A DNA stretch of 64,000 nucleotides from Curvibacter sp. AEP1-3. GTDB lineage: Bacteria > Pseudomonadota > Gammaproteobacteria > Burkholderiales > Burkholderiaceae_C. The notes beneath the pieces were generated by a model. The model searched no databases, was not told where the DNA came from, and saw only the letters and a program-made list of their open reading frames with translations. Shown piece after piece: positions 7,733-15,976 of the stretch (the stretch's first letter is position 1; each line of letters starts with the position of its first letter). The translations under genes were made by a program, and so were the position numbers. The stretch spans positions 2,954,201-3,018,200 of the forward strand of contig NZ_CP015698.1 of assembly GCF_002163715.1 (NCBI RefSeq), given 5' to 3'.

Positions 7733-7763
7733 GGCGGTTCAGGCCCAACGGGGAGGCTATGCC

Positions 7764-8222
7764 TTAGCTGTTCGCCCGTTTTTTCAGCCAGCGCATCACA
7801 CCGCCGACCACCGGCAATTTCTCGTAGAGCTCTTCAGCAGCATCCCAGTAATCGCGGTGCAAGGTCACCAGACCCGCCTCGTTGAACGCCACATGGGTGG
7901 CACCCAGAATCACCTGTTCGGTGTCTGGTGAAAATCGATTGAACCGGAAGCGGAACTCCCAGGTCAAAAAACACTGCGGGCCCTGGACCACCCGCTCCAG
8001 CACCACAAACCGCGGTTGATCGAGCGCCACAAACATGTGGCTGAAGATGCGCTGGATGTCGGGGAGCCCGATCACGTCGTTGAATGGATCTTTGAAGCGC
8101 GCATCGACGGCATAAATCCTGGACAGCTCCGCTACCGTGTCTGGCGTGATGTGCTCAAAGAAATCCACCATCCGCTGCACGGCAGATTGGTGTGATTCAG
8201 CGTTTGATTGCTGGGTGCTCAT
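7764..8222 (-). CDS. NTF2-like (SnoaL-fold) protein, last gene of the lipid-type operon
   Basis: A 152-residue protein of the nuclear transport factor 2-like superfamily. Its start, MSTQQSNAESHQSAVQRMVDFFEHITPDTVAELSRIYA, is followed by DARFKDPFNDVIGLPDIQRIF, the usual helix-then-sheet cone with an acidic pocket, and it ends YEKLPVVGGVMRWLKKR. NTF2-like proteins of this sort accompany FAD oxidoreductase/CFA/DUF1365 clusters in many proteobacteria; no catalytic role is known. The ATG at 8222 overlaps the stop of the SDR gene as ATGA, which indicates translational coupling. Confidence 0.82.
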   Translation of the reverse strand: MSTQQSNAESHQSAVQRMVDFFEHITPDTVAELSRIYAVDARFKDPFNDVIGLPDIQRIFSHMFVALDQPRFVVLERVVQGPQCFLTWEFRFRFNRFSPDTEQVILGATHVAFNEAGLVTLHRDYWDAAEELYEKLPVVGGVMRWLKKRANS

Positions 8223-8968
8223 AGGGTGGCGCGCCGTACCAGCGCAAAAAACAAGCGGTCCGGCAGCAGGCGCAGCAGCTGCATCCACAAGGTAAACCGC
8301 CTCGGAAAGTGAATCTCAAACCGGCCCTTGGCCCAGCCCTTCACCATGGCGTCTGCCGCTTGAGCGGGTGTGATCAGTGCGGGCATGTCAAAGGCGTTGT
8401 TGGCAGTCAGCGGCGTCTGCACAAAACCGGGACTGATGAGGGACACCCCCAGTCCCTTGTCCCTCAAGTCGAGGTACAAGGTTTCTGCCAGATTGATGAG
8501 TGCCGCCTTGGTGGGCCCATAGGCCAGGCTGTTGGGCAGGCCGCGGTAGCCGGCCACACTACCCACCAGGCTGATGTGGCCGTGCCCTTGCACCAGCATT
8601 GCCGGGGTAACGGCTTGCAGCACATAGAGCGCACCTAGGTAGTTCACTCGCATGTGGCGCTCCATGTCCGACACGTCCATCTCATATGCGCGCATGGCGT
8701 TGTAATGTCCGGCGCAATAGATCACGCAGTCCAAAGGCCCGGCGGCCAGCAACGTGTCGACCGCCGCTTGCACTGCGGCCTGGTCTGAGGCATCCAGCAC
8801 CAGCGCCCGGCTGCCGGGATGGCGAGTGGCGAAATCCTGCAGTGCAGCTTCCTTTCGGGCCGACACCGTGACCTTGGCGCCCAAGGCGTGCAGTGCTGAG
8901 GCGGTGGCCTCCCCGATGCCGCTGGACGCACCAACGATCCACACAGACTTTCCCTGCCAATCCACCAT
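8219..8968 (-). CDS. Short-chain dehydrogenase/reductase
   Basis: A 249-residue classical SDR. The NAD(P)-binding motif appears as VGASSGIGEAT near residue 13, the structural NAG is replaced by CAG in VIYCAGHYNA near residue 84, and the catalytic Ser and Tyr-x3-Lys appear in LVGSVAG and YGPTKAALINL near residues 136 and 150. It should oxidise or reduce a hydroxyl/keto group; the substrate is unknown, though the neighbours suggest a lipid. The ATG at 8968 sits one residue before VDWQGKSVWIVG, fitting the family N-terminus. The 105-base gap to the DUF3833 gene holds a family 1 repeat copy; downstream it is coupled to the NTF2-like gene. Confidence 0.88.
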   Translation of the reverse strand: MVDWQGKSVWIVGASSGIGEATASALHALGAKVTVSARKEAALQDFATRHPGSRALVLDASDQAAVQAAVDTLLAAGPLDCVIYCAGHYNAMRAYEMDVSDMERHMRVNYLGALYVLQAVTPAMLVQGHGHISLVGSVAGYRGLPNSLAYGPTKAALINLAETLYLDLRDKGLGVSLISPGFVQTPLTANNAFDMPALITPAQAADAMVKGWAKGRFEIHFPRRFTLWMQLLRLLPDRLFFALVRRATL

Positions 8969-9024
8969 GGGCGGGTTCAGGGGTTGGAAGAAACCTCTGG
9001 AGGAACTATTTGCTATATTTTTTG

Positions 9025-9058
9025 TAGCTGCTCGCGCTGAATCGGCGGGCGCAAAGGT
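9025..9058 (+). repeat. Dispersed intergenic repeat, family 1, copy B
   Basis: The core is TAGCTGCTCGCGCTGAAT then CGGCGGGCGCAAAGG, followed by a T-run. It lies inside the eight-gene operon between the DUF3833 and SDR genes, the only sizeable gap in that operon. It was either inserted there or could act in transcript processing. Confidence 0.65.
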
Positions 9059-9073
9059 GTTTTTTTGCATACA

Positions 9074-9607
9074 TCAGCGTTTGGTAAACGACAGCGTGAC
9101 TTCGCCCAGCTTCACCCCGAATTTGCTCATGGTGGCCTTGTTGAGCATGACCTTGTCGGTCATCAGGTACATCCAGTCGTCAAAACGCACCTCGTACACG
9201 TTGCCGTCCACCGGCAGGCTCAGGGTGTAAGTCCAGTAAAACGCGTTGCCCCGGGCTTGGCCTTGCGCGGTACCGATCACATCGCCTGCGGTTCCGGTGT
9301 ACTTGCCGTCGGGCAGCTTGGTGAGGCGCCACACCCGTTTTTGGGTGGTTCCGTCGGAGTAGGTGAAGTCCTCGTCCAGCACGCCCTCGTTGCCCTGCCA
9401 GCTGCAGTTCATGACCACGGTAAAGCGCTTCACCACAGCCCCGGAGCGATCGGTGAAAACGCCGTAGGCATCCAGCGTGCCGTTGAAGTATTGCTTGAGG
9501 TCCAGCTCCGGCTTTTCAGTGCGGTACTGGTCGATGTTTTGGGAGGCGCAGCCCCCCAGCATCAGGGCGCTACCGGTGGCGGCAGCAAGGAGCAGGCGTC
9601 GTTTCAT
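9074..9607 (-). CDS. DUF3833 family lipoprotein
   Basis: A 177-residue predicted lipoprotein: the signal MKRRLLLAAATGSALMLGGC ends in a lipobox with Cys at about residue 20. The mature part (YRTEKPELDLKQYFNGTLDAYGVFTDRSG...VMNCSWQGNEGVLDEDFTYSDGTTQKRVW...) matches DUF3833, a beta-rich family found with CFA synthase and DUF1365 genes. It probably sits on the inner or outer membrane facing the periplasm. The function is unknown; the lipocalin-like sheet pattern would suit lipid binding, which is inference. Its ATG overlaps the MFS stop as ATGA (9607-9604). Confidence 0.85.
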   Translation of the reverse strand: MKRRLLLAAATGSALMLGGCASQNIDQYRTEKPELDLKQYFNGTLDAYGVFTDRSGAVVKRFTVVMNCSWQGNEGVLDEDFTYSDGTTQKRVWRLTKLPDGKYTGTAGDVIGTAQGQARGNAFYWTYTLSLPVDGNVYEVRFDDWMYLMTDKVMLNKATMSKFGVKLGEVTLSFTKR

Positions 9608-10881
9608 GGGGACCTCCGCAGAACAAGGGTGGTGAGCAATGCTGCTGCGATGGCTTTCAGGGCACAGGGCAGCAGGCAGTAGGCGAATGTGAGGGTGTTC
9701 AGCGCCTGGGCATCCCGGGCGCCGGGCGTGTAGCCCAGCCATGCCAATGCCGGCAGTGCCACACCGGCAGCCAGTGCCAGGTTGAGTTTGGTCGCAAAGT
9801 TCCACCAGCCGAAGTAGGCGCCCTCGGCCCGGCCTCGGTCCCCCTCACCGGCGATGACACCCGCCAACAGGGCGCCGGGGATAGTGAGGTCGGTGCCGAG
9901 TGCCACCCCGGAGAGCGCGCACACCAGCACAAACGGCAGCGTGTCGCCGGCGCCCAGCAGGGAGGCAAACACAAACACGGCAATCGACAACACCATGCCC
10001 GCCAGCCAGGTGCGGGCCAGCCCTATGCGCGTCACCAGCTTGAGCCACAGCGGGATTGCCAGTGCTGCGCACACAAAGTAGCTGCCCAGGAATAGCGGCT
10101 CGCTCTGGGGCGAGGCTTGCAGCCGGTCTTGCACGAAAAACAAAATCAAAGTCGCCGGCACAGCGCTTGCAATGCCGTTTACGACAAACACAGCCAGCAG
10201 GGCGCGAAAGGCAGGGCGGGTGAACGGCAGCCAGATGGAGGCTGCTTCTGTGGGTACCGTCGCATCGGCTTCCACGGGCGCTGCGAGGGGTCGTGGTGCG
10301 CGAGTCCAGGCCCACCAACCCGCGATAAGTGCTATGAAAAACAGAGCTGCTGTCGCAGGCAGGCCGAGCGCTACGGGCGCAATGGATGCCAAAACCACGC
10401 CAGCCAGACCTAAGCCTTCCCGCCAGGCCACGACCCGGCTGCGGTAGTGCTCGTCCCCGCCCAGCATGGCGCCCCAACTTTGGTGGCTGATGCTCAGGAA
10501 GCTGTAGGCGGCATAGGTGAACAGCAGGCACACGGTGGCCCAGACCAGCAGCGCCTGGGTGCCTTGCACCGGCGGGAAGAACAACAGATAAAAACCGGCG
10601 CCCAAGAGTGCACAAGCCAACGCTGCGCGTTGGAGCAAGGTGGCAGCACCCCGCAGGTAGAGCTTGTCGCTCCATCGACCCAGCAGCGGGTCTATCAAGG
10701 CGTCCAACAAACGCGCAACCAGCAGCACCAAGCCCAAGGCAGCTAGTGGCACACCGAAGGCTTTGGCGTAGTGGTTGGGCAGGATCACATACAAGGGCAA
10801 GGCCACAAACGCCAAGGGCAGCCCCATGAGTCCGTATCGCCAACCCTGGCCGGCTGGCAGATGCGACAAGGTGGCGCTCAT
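9604..10881 (-). CDS. MFS transporter of the GPH (sugar/cation symporter-like) type
   Basis: A 425-residue protein with about twelve hydrophobic segments. It begins GLMGLPLAFVALPLYVILPNHYAKAFGVPLAALG and has the LLVARLLDALIDPLLGRWSDK motif near residue 60, in which the D-x2-x-D-P-x3-G-x-x-S-D pattern marks the MelB/GPH group. Such transporters recur in photo-oxidative stress and CFA-synthase clusters of proteobacteria with unknown cargo. Its start overlaps the CHI3-like stop (10881-10878) and its stop overlaps the DUF3833 start, so it is translationally coupled on both sides. Confidence 0.85.
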   Translation of the reverse strand: MSATLSHLPAGQGWRYGLMGLPLAFVALPLYVILPNHYAKAFGVPLAALGLVLLVARLLDALIDPLLGRWSDKLYLRGAATLLQRAALACALLGAGFYLLFFPPVQGTQALLVWATVCLLFTYAAYSFLSISHQSWGAMLGGDEHYRSRVVAWREGLGLAGVVLASIAPVALGLPATAALFFIALIAGWWAWTRAPRPLAAPVEADATVPTEAASIWLPFTRPAFRALLAVFVVNGIASAVPATLILFFVQDRLQASPQSEPLFLGSYFVCAALAIPLWLKLVTRIGLARTWLAGMVLSIAVFVFASLLGAGDTLPFVLVCALSGVALGTDLTIPGALLAGVIAGEGDRGRAEGAYFGWWNFATKLNLALAAGVALPALAWLGYTPGARDAQALNTLTFAYCLLPCALKAIAAALLTTLVLRRSP

Positions 10882-11450
10882 GGCGCGATGCCGGCCAGTA
10901 GCTCCGCGCGCACACGGGGCTCACTGGTGTGATCGGCCAACCAGATACCAAAGAACAAGCGACTGAACTCCGGGTCCTTGATGCCCGGACGGGGCTGGCC
11001 ATTCAGCCAGAACTTCGCGCCTTGACCGGGCACATGCATGCCGGTGATGCGGTCAGCCGCTTTTACGTCCGCAAAGGCCGCGTTCATGGCGGCCAGCCAG
11101 CGGTCCGCGGTGTCTTGGCTGATAGGGCCGCCTCGCCGCATCTCGTCAAGAGAGCGTTGGGCGATGGCACTGCCGCTAAGACTCCGCAGATAGGTCAGCT
11201 CCAGGGCAAGCGGGCTTTGCCAATAGGCAGCTGACTTGAACCCGGCCGTCACCCACAGGCGTGCGTCATAGATGTTGAGCCCGAAAAAGCGCATGCGCGT
11301 GCTGCCCGCCAGACTGGCGCCCGGCAGCTCGCTGCCGACTTCCGCCGGTGGCGTGCTGCTGCCTTGAGCCGCTGCCTGCAGGGTCAGCACGGGCATAAAG
11401 CAGGCGGCACTCAGTGCAAGTAAGGTACGGCGCAGAAGCGGGCGTGACAT
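10878..11450 (-). CDS. Chalcone-isomerase-like (CHI3 family) periplasmic protein
   Basis: A protein of about 190 residues with a Sec-type signal peptide (MSRPLLRRTLLALSAACFMPVLTLQAAAQ). The mature region VGSELPGASLAGSTRMRFFGLNIYDARLWV...LELTYLRSLSGSAIAQRSLDEM follows the bacterial chalcone isomerase-like fold, whose plant relatives bind fatty acids; bacterial members lack a proven activity. I chose ATG 11450 because GGAAAG stands 7 bases upstream; frames from 11465 add five residues without a ribosome site. It lies between the CFA-type gene (32-base gap) and the MFS gene (ATGA overlap). Confidence 0.82.
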   Translation of the reverse strand: MSRPLLRRTLLALSAACFMPVLTLQAAAQGSSTPPAEVGSELPGASLAGSTRMRFFGLNIYDARLWVTAGFKSAAYWQSPLALELTYLRSLSGSAIAQRSLDEMRRGGPISQDTADRWLAAMNAAFADVKAADRITGMHVPGQGAKFWLNGQPRPGIKDPEFSRLFFGIWLADHTSEPRVRAELLAGIAP

Positions 11451-11482
11451 GCGTGGGCTTTCCATCAAGCGTTAGGACCTGC

Positions 11483-12730
11483 TCAGTCGGGCTTGCGCAA
11501 GGTGTATTGCACGACGTCGATGTTGTCTTCCAGGAAAGCCGCCTCGCAGTAGCAGAGGTAGAACTCCCAGATGCGCATGAAGCGCTCATCGAAGCCTTTG
11601 CTGAGCACCTCGGCGCGCTTTTCCAAGAAGGCATCGCGCCAACGCTTGAGGGTCTCCGCATAGTCGTGGCCGAACGAGAGTTCATTCACCACGTCCAGAC
11701 CCGCAGCCCGCGCTTGGGCGCGGAATTCCTTGGGGCATGGCAGGCAGCCACCGGGGAAGATGTACTGCTGGATGAAGTCAGTGGATGCTATGTAGCGCTC
11801 AAACAGCGCGTCATCGATCACGATGCTTTGGATACAGGCGCGACCGCCCGCCTTGAGTTTGTTGGCGATGGTGGCGAAGTAGGTCGGCCAGTATTCACGG
11901 CCCACCGCTTCCACCATCTCAATGGAACAAATGGCGTCGAATGGAGCGTCCTGGATGTCGCGGTAGTCCTGAAGCCGCAAGTCTGCTTTGTCCTGCACGC
12001 CCAGTTTGCGCATGCGGTCTTCGGCAAACGCCAGTTGTTCGATGCTCAAGGTCACGCCGGTAATTCCGGCTTGAAACTCCGTGGTTGCCATCTCAGCCAA
12101 GGCTCCCCAACCGCAGCCGATTTCCAGCACACGGTCGCCCGCTTCTACGCCCGCTTCCTGCAAGGCCCGGCGGACTTTGGCTTTCTGCGCCAGTGCCATG
12201 GGCTGGTTCAGGTTGGAGCTGAACAAGGCCGACGAGTAGTTCATCGTGTCATCCAGCCACAGGCTGTAAAACGCGTTGCCCAAGTCGTAGTGCGCGTGGA
12301 TGTTTTTCTGGCTGTTGGCTTTGGTGTTCCGGTTCAGCAGGTGCTTGATCCGGTACAGCAGGCGCCCGGCCCAGCTGCCGTAAATCACGCCTTCGACCTC
12401 GGCCCGATTCTTCACCAGCACCCGAAGCAGTTCGGTGAGGTTGGGGGTAGACCAGTCGCCAGCGATAAAGCTCTCGGCAAAACCGATATCACCGGACTTG
12501 AGGGCTGCGCCGCACACCTTCCAGTTATGCAGCACCAGGCTGGCGTGCGGGGTGGCCTCACCGCCGAAGCGGTGGGCGCTGCCGTCAGGCAGTTGCACGG
12601 TCAGGCTCCCGTGGCGGAGTTTTTGCAGCAGCTTGAATACGGTGCGGGCTGCAGCCGGGGTGCCAGCAGGCAGAGTGGTTGCAGCCGGTGTCGTGGAAGG
12701 CATGCCGGGGTTCATGGTGTTGGAGTTCAT
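11483..12730 (-). CDS. Cyclopropane-fatty-acyl-phospholipid synthase family methyltransferase
   Basis: A protein of about 415 residues. The S-adenosylmethionine site VLEIGCGWGALAEMAT, the upstream HYDLGNAFYSLWLDDTMNYSSALF block and the downstream FDAICSIEMVEAVGREYW and YIFPGGCLP blocks are all CFA synthase features; these enzymes methylate double bonds of phospholipid acyl chains at the membrane surface. An N-terminal low-complexity stretch (TTPAATTLPAGTP) precedes the domain. I prefer the ATG at 12730; the frame could also start at a TTG 18 bases upstream. In alphaproteobacteria related genes next to DUF1365 and FAD oxidoreductases serve in cyclopropane or furan fatty acid synthesis. Which product is formed here cannot be told from sequence. 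Confidence 0.88.
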   Translation of the reverse strand: MNSNTMNPGMPSTTPAATTLPAGTPAAARTVFKLLQKLRHGSLTVQLPDGSAHRFGGEATPHASLVLHNWKVCGAALKSGDIGFAESFIAGDWSTPNLTELLRVLVKNRAEVEGVIYGSWAGRLLYRIKHLLNRNTKANSQKNIHAHYDLGNAFYSLWLDDTMNYSSALFSSNLNQPMALAQKAKVRRALQEAGVEAGDRVLEIGCGWGALAEMATTEFQAGITGVTLSIEQLAFAEDRMRKLGVQDKADLRLQDYRDIQDAPFDAICSIEMVEAVGREYWPTYFATIANKLKAGGRACIQSIVIDDALFERYIASTDFIQQYIFPGGCLPCPKEFRAQARAAGLDVVNELSFGHDYAETLKRWRDAFLEKRAEVLSKGFDERFMRIWEFYLCYCEAAFLEDNIDVVQYTLRKPD

Positions 12731-12751
12731 GGCAGTCTCGGGCGTCAAGGT

Positions 12752-13579
12752 TCAGGGTGTGTCTGCGTGAGGTTGGGGCGTGCCGGCACGGGTGGTCAAC
12801 AAAGCCGGGGGCACGGGCTTGCGGAAGAACGGTACTTTTTTGATCCACAACTTGAGGGCTTGCCAGTGGATGCGCGCCACGACGCCCAGCGTCATGGCCG
12901 GGTAGTGCCAGAGTGCATGGCGTTGGCTTGCGGCAGTCAACGTTTCGAGTTTGCCGCTCACGCTGGTTTCTATCAGCGGGCCGCTTGCATCGTCGTAGTC
13001 AATGCGGGCAACAGTGCGGCGGAGGTCGGCGGTGAGCATGAAGCGGAAGCGGTAGCCGCCCTCCACAGGGCAAAACGGCGAAACGTGAAACACTTTGTCT
13101 GCGTGCAGTTCATGCCCGAAGCGGGGGTGGTCCAGCAGGTAACAGTGCCGCTCGCCGAAAGTGTTGTTCACCTCCACAAGAATCGCGCGCAAGCTGCCAT
13201 CTGGACGGTGGCAGTACCAAAAGCTGACTGGCTTGAAAGTAAAGCCCAAGACCCGTGGATAGCAGTGCAACCAGACCTCGCCGGTGGCATCAGTAATGCC
13301 TTCCTGTGCGAGCAATTGGTCCAACCAAGCCAATGCGCCGCCTTGTGCCAAGGAGCGTCCATCGCCGTGGTCAGCGTCATAAAAGCTCAGCGCTGCAAAG
13401 CGGTTGCGTGCAAGGTATCCGCCGGTTTGTTGGGCCATGCTGCGCATGGGCAGCATCAAAAAATAGGTACCGTAGGCAAAGGCATTGCGCACCGGCTTGA
13501 GCCGGGTATGGCGCACTTCGCCAAAGCCGATCAGCGGTATGGCTACTGGCGAGGTGGCGGGCGCAAGACCGGGTTGCAT
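12752..13579 (-). CDS. DUF1365 family protein
   Basis: A 275-residue protein with the full DUF1365 pattern: EVRHTRLKPVRNAFAYGTYFLMLPM near the start, YPRVLGFTFKPVSFWYCHRPDGSL in the middle, EVNNTFGERHCYLL and KVFHVSPFCPVEGGYRFRF after it. The family is nearly always adjacent to an FAD oxidoreductase and a CFA-type methyltransferase, and its function is unknown. The ATG at 13579 has CGGAT upstream; a TTG at 13594 overlapping the previous stop would add five residues and is an alternative. It lies in the middle of the operon, 21 bases before the CFA-type start. Confidence 0.87.
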   Translation of the reverse strand: MQPGLAPATSPVAIPLIGFGEVRHTRLKPVRNAFAYGTYFLMLPMRSMAQQTGGYLARNRFAALSFYDADHGDGRSLAQGGALAWLDQLLAQEGITDATGEVWLHCYPRVLGFTFKPVSFWYCHRPDGSLRAILVEVNNTFGERHCYLLDHPRFGHELHADKVFHVSPFCPVEGGYRFRFMLTADLRRTVARIDYDDASGPLIETSVSGKLETLTAASQRHALWHYPAMTLGVVARIHWQALKLWIKKVPFFRKPVPPALLTTRAGTPQPHADTP

Positions 13580-13590
13580 GGCGATATCCG

Positions 13591-14886
13591 TCAAACCGTT
13601 TCCAGGCCCAGTCGCGCCTTTAGTCGGCGAGCGACGTCCAGTCCGGATTTGAGGCCGTCTTCATGGAAGCCGTAACCGGTCCATGCGCCGCAGAAGTAGG
13701 TATGTTGCTGACCTTGCAGTGCGGGCACTTTGTGTTGTGCCTGAATGGCCGCGAGATCGAACACCGGATGGGCATAGTCAAAGCTGCCGTGGATCAAGGC
13801 GGGGTCAATGTCGCTCACAGGGTTCAGCGAGACGACCACGCTTTGCGCGAACGGCAGCGGCTGCAACATGTTGAGCAAATAGTGCAGACAGACCCGTGCG
13901 CTGTCCTGGCCTGCGTCTGCACTGCGTTCGTAGTTCCATGCGGCCCAGGCACGGCGGGCTTGTGGCAAGACACGTGTGTCCGTGTGCAGCACCGCGCGGT
14001 TGGGTTGGTAGCGGATGGCGCCCAGCGTTTCCCGCTCGGCGGAGCTGGCGTCGCCAAGCAGGGCCAAGCTCTGGTCGGAGTGGCAGGCCAGTACGACCTC
14101 GTCAAATCGTTCGGTTTGCCCGTTGATGGTCAGTGCGACACCCTGTTCATCCCGGGTGATGTGTTGCACCGGGGTGTTGAGTCGCTTGTCGGCAATCTTG
14201 GAAATGATTTTCTCGACATAGTGCCGTGCGCCTCCGGTCACCGTCCACCACTGGGGCCGGTTGCTCACCTGGATCAAGCCATGGTTGTGGCAGAAGCGGA
14301 TCATGGTGGCTACCGGGAATTGGAGCATCTGGTCGGTCGGACAGCTCCAGATACAACCCAACATGGGCAGGAAATACCAATCCCGGAATTCGACCGAGAG
14401 TTTGTGCTGCACCAGAAACTCAGAGAGGGGCTGCATCAGCTCTTTCTCGGCATTGCGCACGGCAATGTCGGTGGCCAATGCGTTGAACCGGAGCACGTCC
14501 CGCAGCATGCGAAGGAAGCGCGGATTCACCAGATTGCTGCGCTGAGCGAACACGGTGTCCAGTGAAGAGCCACTCCATTCCAGCGCACCAGACCCTTTGG
14601 CCCCGGGTACCTGGACCGAGAAGGACATGTCGGACTTGGCGGTATCCACACCCAGCTCGGCAAATAGCGCGATCAGATTAGGATAGGTGCGCTCATTGAA
14701 GACTAGAAAGCCTGTGTCTACGCCGTGGGTCACCGGGCCGGCGGGGCCGGGCAAAGTGACATCCACCGTGTGCGTATGCCCACCGAAATAGTCGCCCGCT
14801 TCCAGTAAGGTGATGTTTGCGAGGCCGTGCATGCGGTGAGCTACGGCGAGGCCCGAAATGCCGGAGCCGACGATGGCAATCTTCAT
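13591..14886 (-). CDS. FAD-dependent amine-oxidase-like oxidoreductase, first gene of the lipid-type operon
   Basis: A 431-residue flavoprotein. The dinucleotide-binding motif VGSGISGLAVAH is at the N-terminus, followed by LLEAGDYFGGHTHTVDV, typical of NAD(P)-binding Rossmann/amine oxidase proteins; the C-terminus has FCGAWTGYGFHEDGLKSG, the FAD-binding end. In other bacteria this family pairs with DUF1365 and CFA synthase and is thought to act on acyl lipids. The ATG at 14886 has AGGAG 8 bases upstream. It is the promoter-proximal gene of the eight-gene operon; the 226-base region upstream contains the palindrome described separately. Confidence 0.88.
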   Translation of the reverse strand: MKIAIVGSGISGLAVAHRMHGLANITLLEAGDYFGGHTHTVDVTLPGPAGPVTHGVDTGFLVFNERTYPNLIALFAELGVDTAKSDMSFSVQVPGAKGSGALEWSGSSLDTVFAQRSNLVNPRFLRMLRDVLRFNALATDIAVRNAEKELMQPLSEFLVQHKLSVEFRDWYFLPMLGCIWSCPTDQMLQFPVATMIRFCHNHGLIQVSNRPQWWTVTGGARHYVEKIISKIADKRLNTPVQHITRDEQGVALTINGQTERFDEVVLACHSDQSLALLGDASSAERETLGAIRYQPNRAVLHTDTRVLPQARRAWAAWNYERSADAGQDSARVCLHYLLNMLQPLPFAQSVVVSLNPVSDIDPALIHGSFDYAHPVFDLAAIQAQHKVPALQGQQHTYFCGAWTGYGFHEDGLKSGLDVARRLKARLGLETV

Positions 14887-15054
14887 GCGGCGCTCCTGGG
14901 AGCAGTGGAGACGGTGACTGGATAACAGCGCATACGGCAAGGATTAAACGTTTCGGTAATTTTGTGACTGATTGGTAATATATCGCAATGCTTGGTTTTT
15001 GTGTGGGTTTTTCTAATACTTTGCCCGCCAAGCAAAAAGCCCTTATGACTGAAA

Positions 15055-15074
15055 TGTGTCAAGTAATTGACACA
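15055..15074. promoter_or_regulatory. Perfect palindrome, candidate operator between divergent lipid genes
   Basis: TGTGTCAA and TTGACACA form a perfect 8+8 inverted repeat around GTAA. It lies 38 bases before the diiron protein start and 168 bases before the operon start, in the only intergenic region serving both. It fits a homodimeric regulator. No matching -10 lies at normal spacing from the embedded TTGACA on either strand, so I favour operator over core promoter. Confidence 0.55.
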
Positions 15075-15112
15075 CGTCAGGACTAAAATTTGGCCAGTTT
15101 TGAAAGGTTGTC

Positions 15113-15976
15113 ATGCTCTACCCCGAACTCTTTAAACAGTTGGAATCTGTGCGCTGGGACATGGATAAAGACATCCCTTGGGATAGCTTTGACCCTGCCA
15201 TGCTCTCTGACGAGCAGGCTGCCACGATCAAAATGAATGCGATCACCGAATGGGCAGCGTTGCCGGCTACCGAAATGTTCCTGCGGGACAACCGGGGCGA
15301 CAGCGATTTTTCGGCCTTCATGTCGATTTGGTTCTTCGAAGAGCAAAAGCACTCCTTGGTATTGATGGAGTACCTTCGCCGTTTCCGGCCCGACATGGTG
15401 CCCACCGAAGAAGAACTGCACGCCATCCGTTTTGAGTTTGATCCTGCGCCCGCGCTGGAAACGCTGATGCTTCACTTCTGCGGCGAGATTCGCCTTAATC
15501 ATTGGTACCGTCGTGCGAGTGATTGGCATACCGAGCCAGTTATCAAGGCCATCTATACCAAGCTCAGCCAGGATGAGGCGCGCCACGGCGGCGCCTATTT
15601 GAAGTACATGAAGCGCGCTATTGGCAAGTTCGGCGTCGAAGCCAAGTCAGCGTTCGCCAAAGTGGGTGTGTTGATGGCCAGTGCGCGCCGCACGGCACAG
15701 GCGCTTCACCCCACCAATTTGCACGTTAACAAATCCCTGTTTCCCCGGGACACCATCCAGAGCCGACTTCCCAACCCCGAATGGCTGGAGCACTGGCTGG
15801 ACAAGCAAATCAATTTCGACGCCGTGTGGGAAACCAAGGTGGTGGAGCGCATCCTGCACAACATGAGTCTGCTCATGGAGCGCAGCTTCACCACCGTGCA
15901 GGAGCTGAACAAGTTCCGCAAAGAATTGTCCAAAGACCTGGCGGGCGCGCCCGTTGCGTCACCAGGGGCGGTCTGA
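15113..15976 (+). CDS. Ferritin-like diiron protein, acyl-ACP-desaturase-like
   Basis: A 287-residue soluble helical protein. Two diiron-ligand motifs are visible: EEQKHS near residue 80 and DEARHG near residue 157, with further acidic helices (AITEWAALPATEMF; ETLMLHFCGEIRLNHWY). This matches the EENRH/DEKRH pattern of acyl-ACP desaturases and related ferritin-superfamily monooxygenases. It could introduce a double bond or hydroxyl into an acyl chain. It diverges from the lipid-type operon and shares its intergenic palindrome, so a joint role is likely. GAAAGG lies before the ATG. Its 3' end overlaps the convergent degenerate HD-GYP gene by 18 bases. Confidence 0.8.
   Translation: MLYPELFKQLESVRWDMDKDIPWDSFDPAMLSDEQAATIKMNAITEWAALPATEMFLRDNRGDSDFSAFMSIWFFEEQKHSLVLMEYLRRFRPDMVPTEEELHAIRFEFDPAPALETLMLHFCGEIRLNHWYRRASDWHTEPVIKAIYTKLSQDEARHGGAYLKYMKRAIGKFGVEAKSAFAKVGVLMASARRTAQALHPTNLHVNKSLFPRDTIQSRLPNPEWLEHWLDKQINFDAVWETKVVERILHNMSLLMERSFTTVQELNKFRKELSKDLAGAPVASPGAV

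Noticed and set aside
11414..13675. A 753-codon open frame on the plus strand, antisense to the CFA-type and DUF1365 genes
   Set aside because: High-GC DNA often leaves the antisense frame open; the translation is low in complexity with no domain, and the minus-strand genes are clearly homologous to known families.
15057..15089. TTGACA inside the palindrome read as a -35 box
   Set aside because: No -10-like hexamer occurs 16-18 bases downstream on either strand (TAAAAT is only 11 bases away).
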